64,000 bases of DNA, taken from contig JALMGJ010000015.1 in assembly GCA_023362775.1 (NCBI GenBank), positions 25,199,001 to 25,263,000 of the forward strand. Direction: 5' to 3'. Every line of letters starts with the position of its first letter. The first letter of the stretch is position 1. This DNA is from Charina bottae (Eukaryota; Chordata; Lepidosauria; Squamata; Charinaidae). The notes beneath the pieces are model-generated. The model was given only the letters and a program-made list of their open reading frames with translations. It was not told the origin of the DNA and did not search any database. Shown piece by piece: positions 22,180 to 53,789 of this stretch. Made by a program: the position numbers and the translations under genes.

Positions 22180-23310
22180 AGAGTGAGGGAGAGACGGCGT
22201 CGTCCTTCGCGGGGTCCTGGGCAGGCGCGGGCCCCGGGCCGCTCCGGGGCTGCGACGGAGGCGCGAGCAGGGGACGCTCTGGGCTGGGGAGACCCGGAGG
22301 CGCCGGGCAGGCAGAGCCGTTGCCCTCTTGCCCTGGCGCGGCGCGGCGCGGCGCTGCGCGGGAAGGGGGGCGCCTGCTGCCTGGACTCGGCTTCGCTCCA
22401 GCTGCCCGGCGGCCGTCGAGAGGGCGCGAAGGTGTCGCCCGGAGCGCTCCGGGAAGGGGATCCGCGCCGCCAACGCTCCGGCGCCGCTCCGCCTTCCGAA
22501 ACGTGCGCGGTCGAGGAGAGGCAGCGCTGGAACCGGGGCCGGAGCGCGAGGCAGCCGCCTCTCCCTCCCGCCGACCCGGGCTGCCCGTTCCCACGACCCC
22601 GGAGCCCCCGACTCCCTAACGCGGCCAGCCCGTGTGCTGAGCGGATGGCCGGACCCCGGAGCGTCGGCGAGCCCGGGCAGCTGGATCCGGTGAGAGCGCT
22701 CGGCTCTGCGCGGGGGGGGGGGGGGGGAGGCGCGGCGGGAACCGGCGGGGCGAAAGTGGGGCTGCCCCAGGCCTCCGGCTAGAGCGAACCGTGGAGGCGC
22801 GGCGGCGCGCCCGGCTCCTTCCCCGCCCCCTCCGCCTCCGCGGCGGGCCTGGCGCCGAAGTGGTTAACAGCCGCCGCCGCGCAACGGAGAGTCTCGGGCG
22901 CAGCCAGGCTGGCGAGGCGGCGGCTCCGCGCGTGAGCCCGACTCCCCGGCCGCCGGCAGAAGGGTGAGCCCGGCGCGGGCGTCGGGGAAGGGGGCGGGCT
23001 TATCTCGCTCTCCGCCGGGAACTTTGAGGCGGCGGGCGGGCGGGCGTCCGACACCCCCACGAAGTGCTTGGCTGGGCGGCGGGCGGAGGAGGCTTGTGCC
23101 CCCCGTCCCGTCCGGGCCGGGCGCAGGGACCGAAGGGGCGCCCGGGCGCCTGCCGGGAGAAGGAGGGTGGCGGCGCAAAGGCTCCGGGCGAGCGGGCGCG
23201 CGCGCAGACGCTTCGGTCCCGGCGGGCAGGTAGGGAGCTCTGGGCGGGCGGGCGGGGTGGGGGCGGCGGCCGAGAGCGCCCATCCGAGGCCACTGGCCGG
23301 GCTGTGCGCT
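22180..23310 (+). promoter_or_regulatory. CpG island, probable CPNE7 promoter, with candidate upstream first exon 22645-22689
   Basis: About 1.1 kb of very GC-rich, CpG-dense sequence (runs such as GCGCGGCGCGGCGC) contrasts sharply with the flanks. Within it, an ATG in good context at 22645 opens 15 codons (MAGPRSVGEPGQLDP) ending exactly at a strong donor (CCG|GTGAGA, 22690). An acceptor (CTTTGCAG, ends 25838) lies upstream of the CPNE7 coding exon, in the same phase 0, with an open frame of 11 codons running into the CPNE7 ATG at 25872. The longer N-terminus is therefore possible but unproven. Large open frames on both strands here are a GC-composition effect. Confidence 0.55.
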
Positions 23311-25871
23311 GGCAGCGCCCGCGCTCGGTTCCTGCAGTGCTCCTTCTGGGCTCCTCCCGGACAGGGAGCCCTAAACTCGGGGTCGCTGGGCTGGCCGAAG
23401 GCGGCAGATCAGGGGCGCCCAACAGCCCCGAGACTGAAGCCAGCCGGATTTGGCACGCTGCGTTGCGTACAGGAGCCGCGGGGCGCAGCAGCCTTGGCTA
23501 CCCGGCCTTCCCGGCCGTCCGGAGGAGGGGGCGCGTCCCAGAAAAGAGGCAGGGCCGGCGGTTGCGAGAGGGCAGCTGCTCTGCCGCTCAGGTGGCCCTG
23601 GGGAGCAGGTTGGCCCGGAAGTTCTGAATGTGTGAAAGGGTTGCCTGGAAGAGTGCTTGGTCAGGGAAAGAGACTCGGGTGGGAATAGAGCTGGGATGGG
23701 AGGCCGGCATTCCCAGTCTGCCCAATCTGGTCTGTCCCGGAGGAGCAAGGCGCTGCATTCACTCAGCAGGCAAAGCTGGCTTGGTTTTAACCTTGGTTGG
23801 GGCCCTTGGTGTGTTGGCTGAGCCCAGCCTGTTTGCCTAGAAGATAAGCTGACATACTCTGTAAATACCAAACCTGCATTAATTCAGCGATCATATTGTG
23901 GAAACTCAGCCCAAAAGTTTAGCTTATAACTTGCTTCCCTGATGCATCCTTCCTTATTGTAGGCAATGTTGATCTTAATCCTTCTTAGTAGATTAAAATC
24001 CCAGCATATGGGGATGTGCTACATGGCGGGAGATTTGAGGGACATCAGGATTGTGGGATCCAGCAAAAGACGCTCTCCCCATCCAGATACCTTTCAAATG
24101 TGTCAGATGCAGTGCCCATAATTCCCAAGAGGGCTGAGGGGCAAAGGGGGCATGTGGGGAGACAGTCTGACTTTGCCGTCCACAAAGCCGGGCACCAACC
24201 GGGTGCACTTAGCCTTTCTCCCAGGGGACCCCCCACCGCTTCCTGGAGCTGCCTCCCGAGCTTGCTCTGGCAGAAGTGTCCTCGGAAGGCTCAGGGCCTC
24301 CCACCCACCCCCCACCAGTCCAAGGCCAGACCCCTTGCAGCCCTCCGTCTGGGAGGGGAAGGAGCAGGGATTGCCCACAAGTCCCAGGGACGAGGGGCCG
24401 ATCTCCTCCTCCTCCTGATCAGTGCCAAGCGGCAAACCGGGGGTGCTTCGGTGTCACCCCGGAGTCGAGACAGGGTTGTTGCAGAGCCTAGTTGGACTGG
24501 CCACTGCTGCTCAGGGTGGGCCCAGTGCCCTCGGCTTCCGGCCTTCCAGGGCAAGCCGTGGGCATCCATCGTGAGCAGGGTTTCCCCGCCAGGTTCCTCC
24601 CTTCAGCAGCCACCCGCCCCCTGCTTCGACAGCAAGGCACGTGGGCCCTCCTTGGGGTTAGACGATCCTGTACAGTGACAAGGGGGGAAGAGTGTGTGTG
24701 CGAGCGAGCGAGAGAGAGAGAGGCTGCCACCACTGCAGTTGCTCCTCAGCCTTTGCAAGACAAGGTGGTGGAGCCCCAGCAGACGCCCCCGCCCCAAGAA
24801 GAGCCTCCTGTCTGCCCTGGGCAAACCGCCTCCGGCGCTCCTGGCCAGCAGCAGCTCGTTGAGGGGCCGCAAGGTTTGCGCATGAACTGCGGCACAAAAG
24901 CCCCTTGGCTTTGTCACTCCCGTGAGACGGAGACTCTGTCAGGATCTGGGGTGGCTGGATATTCAGGCGACAGACCGGTTCTGGTTGGCTGAATAAAAAT
25001 ACAACCAGGTGTGAGAGATGATGCAGAAAGGGCAGCTCCAGGAGTGCTTTTGCTGAGTAGCCGCTGAAGATCCAAGGGATCGGATACCCCTCTCGAGCCA
25101 GCCTGCCTGGCTTCTGCAGGCTGCTGCCTTGCCCAGGTGCCCGGTGTTTGGCAGGGTGCAGAACGTGGCGGCCGCGTCCAGAGGGCAGGTCTGCGCTCGA
25201 GGCGGCTGGGGCGGCTGGGGCTGCCCCCTCCTCTCACCCGTGTTTCTTCTGGCACCTGCAGGCCACCCGCTTCCTGCCCAGGGAAACCTTCCCGCAGAGG
25301 AGCAGGGAGGCTCCGTGGGATGCCGCTTCCCCTCCAGAGGCAGCGCGCATGGCTGTCTCGGCCCGGTAGGTGCCTCTTCTGCTGGATCGGCCCTGACGGG
25401 AAAGCTTTGCCAGCCGACATCCAGGAAGCCCTGCGGGCAAGGGTGGCTTCTGCTGCTGGGGATGTGAGCGGGGAGTCCCTGCCCGTCTCTGCCTTTGCTC
25501 CACGTCTTTCGAGACCAGAAGATCGAGGCGTCTCCGCCCCCGTCCCCGATTCCTGGTGAGAGCCAGGGCACATTACACCCAGGTGAAAGCGGCACCAGTG
25601 GCGAGGGAGCTGAGTGGGACCAGCACCGGGAAAGGAAGGAGCGCCACCGCTGTGTCATTTGCTCCGAGAGAGCCTTCTTCGTGAACTTCACTTGGCAGCT
25701 CCCCAGCAGGCACCAGCTCGGGCCCTGGGAGCAGGCGCTTGGCCCCCGGGAATGCTCTGACCAGCCAGCCGCTCGGCGTCATCCAGCCCCACTGCTGTCT
25801 GTGGGCACGGGCTGGGCCTCCGCCTCCCGCCTTTGCAGCTCTCGCCAGGCTCCGCTCCTGCCCCAGCGAGG

Positions 25872-44146
<18,275 letters not shown>

Positions 44147-45220
44147 CCCCGCCGACCTTGGCCACCTCGTCTGTCTCCCTCCCTGTGCTCCTTCCCCAGG
44201 AAAGCGAGGCCTCCCCCTCCCCCCTGTGCAGAGCAGGACGTGTTCTTGGCCCCCCTTCCATTCGGGCACAGCAGCAGCGATGTTGCACAAGAGTCTGGTG
44301 TCTGAGCCAGCAAGTCCAGGAATGGCCCTGCTATGAGGGAGGGCAACCCCCCAACCGAAGGGGGTAGAAAGAATTGCCCTGGGCAGCAGCGGCTCCCAGC
44401 TGGGCAATGCCAAAGAGCCGCCGTGACTGCCAAGAAAGTGAGAGACTGTGAAGAGAGGAGTGGGTGTGCAGTGCCCTTTGCCCACAGTCATGGCCATCCA
44501 GATACACCCATGAGGGTGAAAAAGGGGGCTTGGGTCCTCTTGACCTTGACTTTGGTCCCTCCCAGGCCTGAGAATAAGCTTCCGTGTGTTTTACAGTCTC
44601 CCCCTCAGTGAAACTGCTGAGGGAATCAGCAGCTCCCCTTCTCTTTGCAATGGGACCCCCCAGAAATGGAGGGGTAAATAAAGCAGGGTGTTCTGGGGCG
44701 TGGACGGAACAGAGAGGCACCCCAACAGGCTGAGCTTCGCAGAGGGGGGCTGACGTGCCCCCGGGCTGGGCGCCTGAGGGAGTCACCAGCCTGCATTCTG
44801 CAGATGGAGCCCAGGATCATCTGCCGGAGGGCTTTGGGCTCTTGTGAACAGACCTGCAGCACCGCAGCACTTCCTGCGCCAGGACCTCGGAGAAGCAGGG
44901 GCTCGGCAGTGAGATCCTTGCCGTGTCAACTGAGGCGTCGTGGCGGGACCCTCTCCCCTCCCCTGGGGCGCAGAAAGGGCTCGGACGGTGATGAGGCTTC
45001 CCCTCCACACGGCAAAGGGGACACAGCCACGTTGTGGAGGCACTTCTGTCCGTTTCACGGCCTCACTCTGTGCACAAAGCAATCCGGGTCCGGGCCCCCT
45101 TTTCCCTCCTTGTGCTACGTGGTTGTCTTTTGCTGTGATGTTGTCATTTGCTGACGGTTGCATGAGAAATTCTAGATGTACCAAGGAAGACAGCCCAATA
45201 AAAGAAGAGATTATGTTTCC
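44147..45220 (+). other. CPNE7: CPNE7 3' UTR with two candidate poly(A) signals
   Basis: AATAAA occurs at 44677-44682 and again at 45197-45202. Either could end the transcript. No coding frame in this stretch is supported. Confidence 0.7.
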
Positions 45221-47370
45221 TCGGCACTCCACCTTTTTGATGGGGGAAGGCAAAAACGACCCTGTAAACACCTTGAAGCAATAGTGGGGCTGCACGCTTG
45301 AGCCCGTGTTAAACATGACACCATTCCTGGCTGGAGACAAAGGCATCGCCTGTCCCAAAATGGGCTGTGGCACCACTTGGTTTATTTCACAGCCATGGTG
45401 ACAAGAGGGGTACTTAGGTGGTTAGTGGCCAAATCTGGAGCAACAAACTGCATGTACGAGCACAGCCAGACTTCAGGTGGTTTAGCTTTACAAAGGGGGT
45501 GTCGTTGAATTTGAGAACTGGCAACACATTATTTAACTGGCAAAAAGGTATGGAGGACGGAGGTTCTAGGTAGTCACCCCAGGGACAAATGCCACTGCGA
45601 AAAACAAGCCTTCCATACACATGCAGGATTATGCCCAGTCATAGGACTGGGCAGAAAGCCTCCCCTTCACCCACGGCTCTTTCGGCAGCTGTGACATTCC
45701 AAATCTCATCACATTCTTCTCTCCTTAAAACCCTTTCCAAGCTTTGCATTGTTTGAAGACACAGGATGCCCGTTCTCTGACCGAACTGTCTGGTTTGGAG
45801 AATTGATGCCAATTAGCCCAGAGCAAATTGCAATGAGGGTTGAAGGCAGCGGCTTTGCCTCCAAAAACGAAGCACTAAAGGAGGCCAGAAGGCAAGAAAG
45901 CGGAACACGCTGGTGCTTTCAACCCACTGGGTCACGTCCTCCCACAAGAGCAAGGAACGGTTGAGCGGCTCGGCTCCCTCAGTGACAGCTCTCCAGATAC
46001 TGCCAGGGCACGATTGCAACACCTTCTTAATGGTCTCGTGTTAATCTTATTGCAGCAAGGAATAACCGAGAGAGTTGTGGCACCAAGCAAAGTAACACAC
46101 ATTTGTGGAATTAGAGTCTGTGTTATCAGATATTATCCCAAATCAGAGGAATAAGTGCACATGGGTTGGGATTGTAGAGGAGGAGGAGGAGGAGGAGGAG
46201 GAGGAGGAGGAGGAGGAGGAGGAGGAGGAGGAGGAGGAGGAGGAGGAGGAAGAAGTTGAGGCGCAGGAGGCCATTCCATAGAACTTGAGTGGCCACCATT
46301 CATACCGCAGCCCAAGTACACACATCCCAGCTTTGCTAAACTCATTTACGCATGTAATGTGATCAAAACTCATTATCGTGATCCGAACCATCATCGACAA
46401 AAAGAGCTGCTCGATAAATTAAAATTCAGTGCTTAACATGACAGCTTCTCTTTGAACTTCTTTTGTTCAAGAATAGCAGCCGTAACTATCCTGGGAGGGT
46501 GACATGTTCCCCTGCTGGTATGCTGCCATATTCGGGAGAGAAAGCTAAATTAACTGTAAGGCTGGGGGAGGAAAGGGGGGAAGCACCATTCAGTGGATCT
46601 CTTATGCAGTTAATCAGACGGAAAAGAGAGCTTCAAAATGTATGCCTTGAAGGTTTTGCCTTTCGGCTGGTCTGCTGCTTTTCTTCCTTGCCACCGCTGC
46701 TTACGCCTGCTCCGAGAAACACTTTCAGCAGGGGGCCTTCCAATTTCCATCTCATGACTAGTCTCAATGTGAGCCGTGTCAGCCAGCAAATGGTGCACAG
46801 ATTTTCTTGTACGTTCCTGCTTTTGATCACAGTCACCCGCACTCACTGCCCAGGAGCACAGCAAGAAGAGATTCCAATGCAGTCAGCGGTTCCATGTGAT
46901 TAACTGCTGCTTCATACCATTCACAATGAATAAAATGCCAAGTACTGGGAGCTCTGAGACTCAAGGGGAACATCGAATGAAGACTGAAATGAAGCATCAT
47001 CAAGGCCATTGCGTCCCATAGTAATAAAATTAAAAATAAGGGGTTGTGTGGGAGAGAGAGAAAGGGGTTTGGGGCAGGGAGACCCATGCCAACATTCTTG
47101 GCAAGTGGTTGCCACGCTCTTTCAGCACTTGGACAGCACCAGCCGAGCCACGGTGTGACGTGTGACTCCTGATCTGGGTTTGTGGTGCTTCAGGACCATG
47201 GACAGAAGAAGAGTTTCCATGGCCAGTTTCCAAAATAACAAATATGTTGGGTTTCCAGAAAACGAGCCAACAAAAACATCCACTTTTCTATCTCTCTGTT
47301 GTGTTATGTAGCCATTGATTGGTTTTAAGGTTTTTTTTTTAATTGGTTAAGCTTTAATAAGTTTTAACCA
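45220..47370. other. CPNE7-downstream intergenic interval, no gene seen
   Basis: About 2.1 kb of moderate GC content holding the GGA microsatellite at 46177 and no recognisable exon or RNA gene. Poly-proline and poly-serine open frames on the minus strand come only from the trinucleotide repeat. Confidence 0.6.
46177..46253. repeat. (GGA)n microsatellite, 77 bp
   Basis: Roughly 25 uninterrupted GGA/GAG units, ending in GGAAGAAG. A homopurine mirror repeat of this kind can form triplex or G-quadruplex structures in vitro; a role here is not indicated. Confidence 0.97.
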
Positions 47371-47374
47371 GCAG

Positions 47375-47790
47375 GAAAGGCATGTTACGGGTCCCATCTA
47401 TGAAAGAGTATCATCTGGTAGGACCCAGGAAGAGAGCCTTTTCTGCCGTGGCACCCACCCTGCGGAACATCATCCCTCTGGACCTGAGATTGGCCCCGAC
47501 CCTCCCAGCCTTTAGGAAGGCCCTGAAGACATGGCTCTGTCACTGGGCCTGGGCGTCTGGTAATGGCGGGAAGCTCTGTGTTGAGCTGATGTAGGATGAA
47601 TTCTGCCACTGGTCATAATTTTCTGTTTTTTAAATTGATTATGGATAGTTTTTATATGTTTGTATATTGGTTTTTAACTTGTTTTTAACAGATTGGTTTT
47701 ACCTGTTGTGAGCCTCCCGGAGTCGCTTAGATGACATGGGTGGCCATACAAATCAAATTGATGATAATGATGATGATGATGATGACAGGG
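47375..47790 (+). mobile_element. CR1/L2-clade LINE 3' end
   Basis: A broken frame gives MLRVPSMKEYHLVGPRKRAF...FRKALKTWLCHW, matching the C-terminal end of the minus-strand LINE at 10075-11235 (MLRTPSVREFRLAGSRKRAF...FRKTLKTWLCHL). It is therefore the same family. The 3' UTR continues to GAGTCGCTTAGATGACATGG and ends in a (GAT)n simple repeat at about 47757-47785. Confidence 0.82.
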
Positions 47791-47852
47791 GTTCCAGTTC
47801 TCCAGCATGGAGCTAAGACTCATAATTAAAATCTTTCTTGCCTCCTTCATGG

Positions 47853-49125
47853 ATTGTTCAGTCGTTTAGTCGTGTCCGACTCTTCGTGACCCCATGGACC
47901 ATAGCATGCCAGGCCTTCCTGTCCTCCACTGTCTCTCGGAGTTTACTCAAATTCATGTTCATTACATCAGTGATGCTATCTAACCATCTCATCCTCTGCC
48001 ATCCCCTTCTCCTTTTGCCTTCCGTCTTTCCCAGCATCAGGGTCTTTTCCAGTGAGTCCTCTCTTCGCATTAGGTGGCCAAAGTATCTGAGCTTCAGCTT
48101 CAGCATCTGTCCTTCCAATGAGCAGTCAGGGTTGATTTCCTTTAGGATTGACTGGTTTGACCTCCTTGCAGTCCAAGGGACTCTCAAGAGTCTTCTCCAG
48201 CACCACAGTTCGAAAGCATCAATTCTTCGGCGCTCAGCCTTCCTTATGGTCCAAGTCTCACAGCCATACATTACTACTGGAAAAACCATAGCTTTAACTA
48301 TACGGACCTTTGTCGGCAAGGTGATGTCTCTGCTTTTTAATATGCTGTCTAGGTTTGCCATAGCTTTCCTCCCAAGGAGCAAGCATCTTTTAATTTCATG
48401 GCTGCAGTCACCGTCTGCGGTGATCTTGGAGCCCAAGAAAATAAAATCTGTCACTGCTTCCATTTCTTCCCCTTCTATTTGCCAGGAAGTGATGGACCAG
48501 ATGCCATGATCTGGGTTTTTTTAATGTTGAGTTTCAAGCCAGCTTTTGCACTCTCCTCTTTCACCCTCATCAAGAGGCTCTCTAGTTCCTCTTCACTTTC
48601 TGCCATTAGGGTGGTATCGTCTGCATATCTGAGGTTGTTGATATTTCTCCCGGCAATCTTAACTCCGGCTTGTGATTCATCCAGCCCGGCAATTCTCATG
48701 ATGTACTCTGCATATAAGTTAAATAAGCAGGGTGATAATATACAGCCTTGTCGTACTCCTTTCCCAATTTTGAACCAGTCGGTTGTTCCATGTCTGGTTC
48801 TAACTGTTGCTTCTTGACCCGCATACAGGTTTCTCAGGAGACAGGTAAGGTGGTCTGGTACTCCCATCTCTTTAAGAATTTGCCACAGTTTGTTGTGATC
48901 CACACAATCAAAGGCTTTAGCGTAGTCAATGAAGCAGAAGTAGATGTTTTTCTGGAACTCTCTTGCTTTTTCCATGATCCAGTGAATGTTGGCAATCTGA
49001 TCTCTAGTTCCTCTGCCTCTTCGAAACCCAGCTTGCACTTCTGGTAGTTCTCGGTTCACATACTGCTGAAGCCTAGCTTGTAGGATTTTGAGCATAACCT
49101 TGCTAGCATGTGAAATGAGCGCAAT
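47853..49125 (-). mobile_element. RTE-BovB LINE, 5'-truncated, one frameshift
   Basis: On the minus strand the copy starts inside the reverse transcriptase (QAGFRRGRGTRDQIANIHWI, FIDYAKAFDCVDHNKLW, KGVRQGCILSPCLFNLYAEY, LRYADDTTLMAE). It continues after a frame break near 48465-48515 into the C-terminal region (FLGSKITADGDCSHEIKRCL, DAFELWCWRRLLRVPWTARR, YFGHLMRREDSLEKTLMLGK, HAMVHGVTKSRTRLND). These are the diagnostic segments of RTE-BovB, the element shared by squamates and ruminants through horizontal transfer. The 3' end at about 47853 has the BovB end (GTCCGACTCTTCGTGACC on the plus strand). The frames are almost intact, so the copy looks relatively young. Confidence 0.96.
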
Positions 49126-49129
49126 TGTA

Positions 49130-52100
49130 ATGCAATTAAAAATTTTAATGCAATTAAAAATGCATGAAGATCCTCTACCTTACTGAAATAAGCTCCCTGT
49201 GCCAGTTGCTCCAACCTGCCATCTTTAAGATATTCTGGTCTTTGTTTACCTTGGTTGAAAATTCTGGGAGTTGAGATACATCTGGACAGCAGCAGACCGA
49301 GGAATACTCTCTAACATTGAGAAGATGGACTCCCTTTTCCCCCAACCAGTTTAATACATGGTTATGTTCTGAGATGCACCCTTCCTTACATTTGGACACA
49401 AATTTGTAAAATGTAATCACATAACACAGTGCGATAATTTAATACGTTCCTCCCATACACGCGTGCACACCCCGCCCCTCCAAAGCAGGTTTGAGCATCC
49501 CTCAAGCCTGCCATAACGCTGGGGCATTCAAAAGCATCAGTACCCCCACCTGACCCCCTCCCCAGCAAAAGGAGCCAGGCTCTAACCATGAAACAGCTCT
49601 ATTCAACAGAGACAAAGTGATTATTTCTGACTGTCAGGATAATTGCTCAAATTGTTCTCGCAATAAATGGGGCTTTGAAGCGAGATGTATTCATGCTGAC
49701 AAGGATGAAGTTGGATGGGAAAGCACCTGCTGTAGCAAATGGGCTTGCATGAACCCCGGAGTCTGGCAAAACTGCTGGAGGCTGAGATTTCTGCGTCCCT
49801 GGTTTGGATTGTTCAAAAGGCCCCTTGGTTGTCCTGCTGGCTGGCTGGTTTCTGAAAGCCGGCCGGGCCCCACTGGAGTCTCGTTTCCCCAAAGAGCCTC
49901 CATTATTTTTATTTTTTATTCATTTATTTATTTTCTATCCTGCCTTTATTAGGTCCTTGGCACTTTTGGCCCCAGCCTTGTAAGAGGAACAAGCTGGTAA
50001 GGGAAGAAGGGCTGCGCGTGAGGGAGGTAAGGGGTGTCCTCCGTGTGACTCCAGACCTGCTGATCTCTTCCTCCTCAGGAGCAAATGCAACCTGATCTTG
50101 ACCTTCCGGCTCCATGCAGAGAGATCCACCCACCGGCCCATTCAGCTCTTGCTAACGTTGAAAGGGAATCCAGAGCTGAATGCTCCAGATGCCCCAATAT
50201 CCTCACCATCCATTTTGCCCCAGATACTTACCTCCCCCACCCCCACTGATCAATCTGCCACAGATTCCTTATTTATAGCTCCTGATTCATCTCTGTATGA
50301 AGAGGGATAATAGATGTCACCATAGTAACTCCTGTGCCTGATAAGAGTCACGCTGGAGCCCATCCCTCTGCTGGGAGCAGATGTTTCTTGGAGGGGGGGA
50401 ACTGGAGACCCCCTTGTGAGCTTCCGCCATGGCCGAGGGGGCCCCCTCGAAGGGGAGAAACCGGCTCCCTCCTCTGCTCTAGCAAGACCATCTTTGTCTG
50501 GCTCAGTCTTGTGCGTCAGCTGCTAATCCTGGGCTCCCATTCCTCGTCCTAAACAGGGTGTGCACCGAGCAGAGACCAGTGGAACAAATACAAATCGCCT
50601 TCTTTCTTCCATTCGATGTAGCTGTCCTTAAATGGAGGAAACCTTAGAGAAAAGCTAAAATGTGTTGCACCAGGTTGTTTGCACCATGAAGGGAAGTTTC
50701 ATGCTGCAAACTCATATCCTCTTGGACAAGGACGATCGGCCTCTGTAACCATTTGCTTCTCTTCTCTCGATGAGGTTGTGGAAGGTCAGGACTAGGACGT
50801 TGCTGAGAATGTTAGGTGAGCAACGAGGAGACCAGGTTTAACTTCCCACCCTACTTAGAGATTCCCTGGTGCTGAAGGTAAAGAGAATAAACTTTTAAGA
50901 TATCATAAATAAGGGATGGACTTTTCCTTGGTTTCAGCCATTGCAAACAATAATCTGACCAACTTAGACCACATGAGCCAAATGATCCCCTGTTGTTATT
51001 CTTGCCACAATTATTTGTCCATTTTCACTACTGCTTCTGCACCCCATGCGTCCTTCACCCATGTTCTTCTAGCTGATTTCTCTCCAAGAACGTAAGACCA
51101 TCTAGCTGTGCTCCATGCCTCCACAAAGCTGGCTGAACTTCCCTTGAAAAACACAACGGCTCAAGTTTTAAAAGGAAATGAAAAGATCAACGATTCAAGA
51201 ATTGGAGAAGGAGGGAGCCACTTTCTTTGCTCTTTGCTGAATTGAGTTGAAATTGGCTCATGAGAATTCACCTAGGAAATTCACTAGACTGCCCTGACCA
51301 CAATGTGATGGAAGAGAAGAACTGAAGGTGCAATTTTGGAAGGTCTGCACTGCGGCAAATTGCGGCTGGCTTTGCGCAGAAGGCCGCCTCTCGCCACGAA
51401 AAGGTGTTCTTTGTGGCCTGGCACTCAGGTGCCTGTGGGTTAGCTCAGCTGAGGGAAGACGCTCTTGAGGGCTACCCTTCGATGCAGTGAGGCTGACGGG
51501 TAAGTGGGGTTGGTGCCTCTCTGGTTCCACGGAAGGCAGGCTGGCGGAAAAGTCACCTTGGGAAAACAATTCTTGACTTCATCATGTGCTGTGGATGGAA
51601 GAGGCGAGCTGCGTGTCCTGGTCTCGTCTCCAACTGTTGAACGCAGCTCGTGACGAAGCTATAGACAGATAACAAAGTGACCAGGTCAATCTGGGATCCA
51701 GAGAAGGAGAAAAGGAAGGGATCCGTGGATTCTCTTTTTCTGATTCCAAGCTCAGCTGGATTTCGCTGCCAGTATTGCTCTGCAGCCTAGTCTCTATAGC
51801 CATAGTGACCCTGCGAAAAGGTGTTCAGTCCTGGGTTCATGCCCTCTCTACGATCTCGTGGGCAATCAATGCTCTCCTAAATATGAACACACAGCCACGG
51901 TGTTCGCATAACACACCTAAGCGGGTCACTTAAAAACCTCATGGCTGTGCTGGCATTTTTTAAACTTGCGGGGGGCGGAGGGGAGACAGTGTGAATCCAG
52001 CCTGTGTGGTGGTTTACTGTTCAGTTGTGTCAGATGCACCCAGAAAATGGGTTAATTTAGTAATACACTGAGCACTTGGGTGAACACCGTTGAAGAGCCA

Positions 52101-53340
52101 GAGGCAGCACCCCACACACGGATTGCTCACGGCGGGCGGGGATGGGGGTGGCCTCCTGCCAGAAGGAAGCAAGTCCCAAAGCTAAAATCAAAGCCCTGGA
52201 ACTTCCTTCACAGCCCAGCAAGAAGTGAGTCTTGAGGGAGGAAATGAAGATCTAGATTAGCACTTGATGGGAACCCGCTGAAAATCTCAGGCTGTAGGTA
52301 GGAAGGGGAGGTCAAGAGAACCCCACAAGAAGGCAGTGGCAACCCTCTTCCACGTGGTGGCCAAGAAAACCACCTGGGTGTGGAACGGAGGAGTCACTGG
52401 AAGTTAAGTTGGGAGGAGTCATTGCTTAAATGACACCACTGGAGGCATCCAGGAGACCCTGGGGAAAGGAATTCGGCTGGTCTTGAAGACCAAGTCCTAC
52501 TGTGGCCACTGCCTAGTCCCTACCCAAGATCTGGTGCCATGATTGGCTTTTTGGGTGGACATGTCTGGGGCTGAACCCAGGAGCCTCTGCCCGCTGTGCC
52601 GTGAGATCTCCAGCCACAGAATCAGTCAGCTGCCCCACAAGGCTGGGAAAGACGCTGCCCCAGCTGCCCAGAGAGCCCTAGGAAATCAAAGCTAACTGGG
52701 CACAGGAGCTCCCTGGCATGGCTCGGAGGGGGTGGGAGCAGCACCAGCCGCCAGCTGCACTCAGAGATGCACAAAACACGGCTAATTGCAGGGGGTGATT
52801 GAGGCAGGGAGTGGGGACGATTACAGGGTACAAAGGGATGTGCAGACGCCTGTCCAGCAGTTCCCCAACCTCCCTCCCTCCCTCCAGACTCCGGAAATCA
52901 GTTCTCTACGATATGAACCCTGTCTGTCCATTCTTCCTTTTGGCATGCCCAAAACACAGTGGCGCAAATGCCCATCTTCCAGAACTAAGCAGGCTGTGCT
53001 TGGCCGCATCTCCAGATCAGGAAAGGTTTGACCAGTGGAAACAGGAGAGTGGCCTCTCCACTGCACCGTACAGAATTTGTGCGCCTGACTCCCTTTTGGT
53101 GCCCCCTCGCCCCCACCCCAGTCAATGCTCTACGCCCTCCTGCTCTGCTATTTGGCTTGCCGAAGGACCTGGGGCGGCTCTTTTGCAAATCACTAGGAAG
53201 TTCCTTCCTTGGAATTGTTATGCCTATTAATGTTTGCAGCTGTTGGCATGGAGAGAGACCTCGGTTTGCTTTCGTCCGGTCAAAAGCCTGGCTGTGGGCC
53301 TTTGGTGTTCTCCATTCAGGTGGAAGGTTCCAAACCAGAT
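49130..53340. other. Intergenic interval, no gene seen
   Basis: About 4.2 kb without a supported exon. An eroded SINE-like piece lies around 52295-52380 (GAAGGCAGTGGCAACCCTCT, GGCCAAGAAAACCACCTGG, resembling the 3' half of the 15166 SINE). A short AT-rich retroelement tail lies at about 49905-49950. Confidence 0.55.
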
Positions 53341-53341
53341 T

Positions 53342-53610
53342 AAGAACATGAGAACATGCGCTGTGCCCTGCTGGGCCAGGCCCCTGGTCCATCCAGTGCA
53401 GCAGTCTGTTCTCCCAGTGGCCCACCCGCTGCCCCAGAGGATGGCCGTCAGAGGGGTCCCGTGCCATCACGGCTGATAGCTGTTGATCCTCATGACTTCC
53501 ATGAATTGATCCAACCCTTTTTGGAAGCCAGCCAAGCCGGTAGCCAGCACCACATCTCTGAAACAGCCATTATAGCAGCAGATGGCTCTTCATGTCCCGG
53601 ATGTGAACTA
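53342..53610 (+). repeat. Ancient amniote-type interspersed repeat, class uncertain
   Basis: The sequence contains AAGAACATGAGAACATG, GCCCTGCTGGGCCAGGCCCC, GGTCCATCCAGTGCAGCAGT and TGAATTGATCCAACCCTTTT. These words recur in a common dispersed repeat of reptile genomes as I remember them. I cannot state SINE or LINE from sequence alone. Confidence 0.5.
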
Positions 53611-53789
53611 CTGGGCTAGGAATGACTTCCCTGTCTCCTGCATGGAGGCTCCTCCTCCCTTTTGGACTTGCTCCAAAGATTGAGAGAGCAAGAGCTCCAT
53701 ACCGCAACTCAACTGCTCGGTGTGCCCCAATGCCTCCCCGAAGAATAGGGAACCTAGGCCCAAATCAGGGGCTCTCACAAAGAACTGAT

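Noticed and set aside
21960..23690. Several overlapping open frames of 100-220 codons on both strands
   Set aside because: They coincide with the CpG island, read equally in all frames, are made of Arg/Gly/Pro/Ala and show no family motif. Low stop-codon density in GC-rich DNA explains them.
46133..46400. Poly-proline and poly-serine open frames
   Set aside because: They are translations of the (GGA)n microsatellite only.
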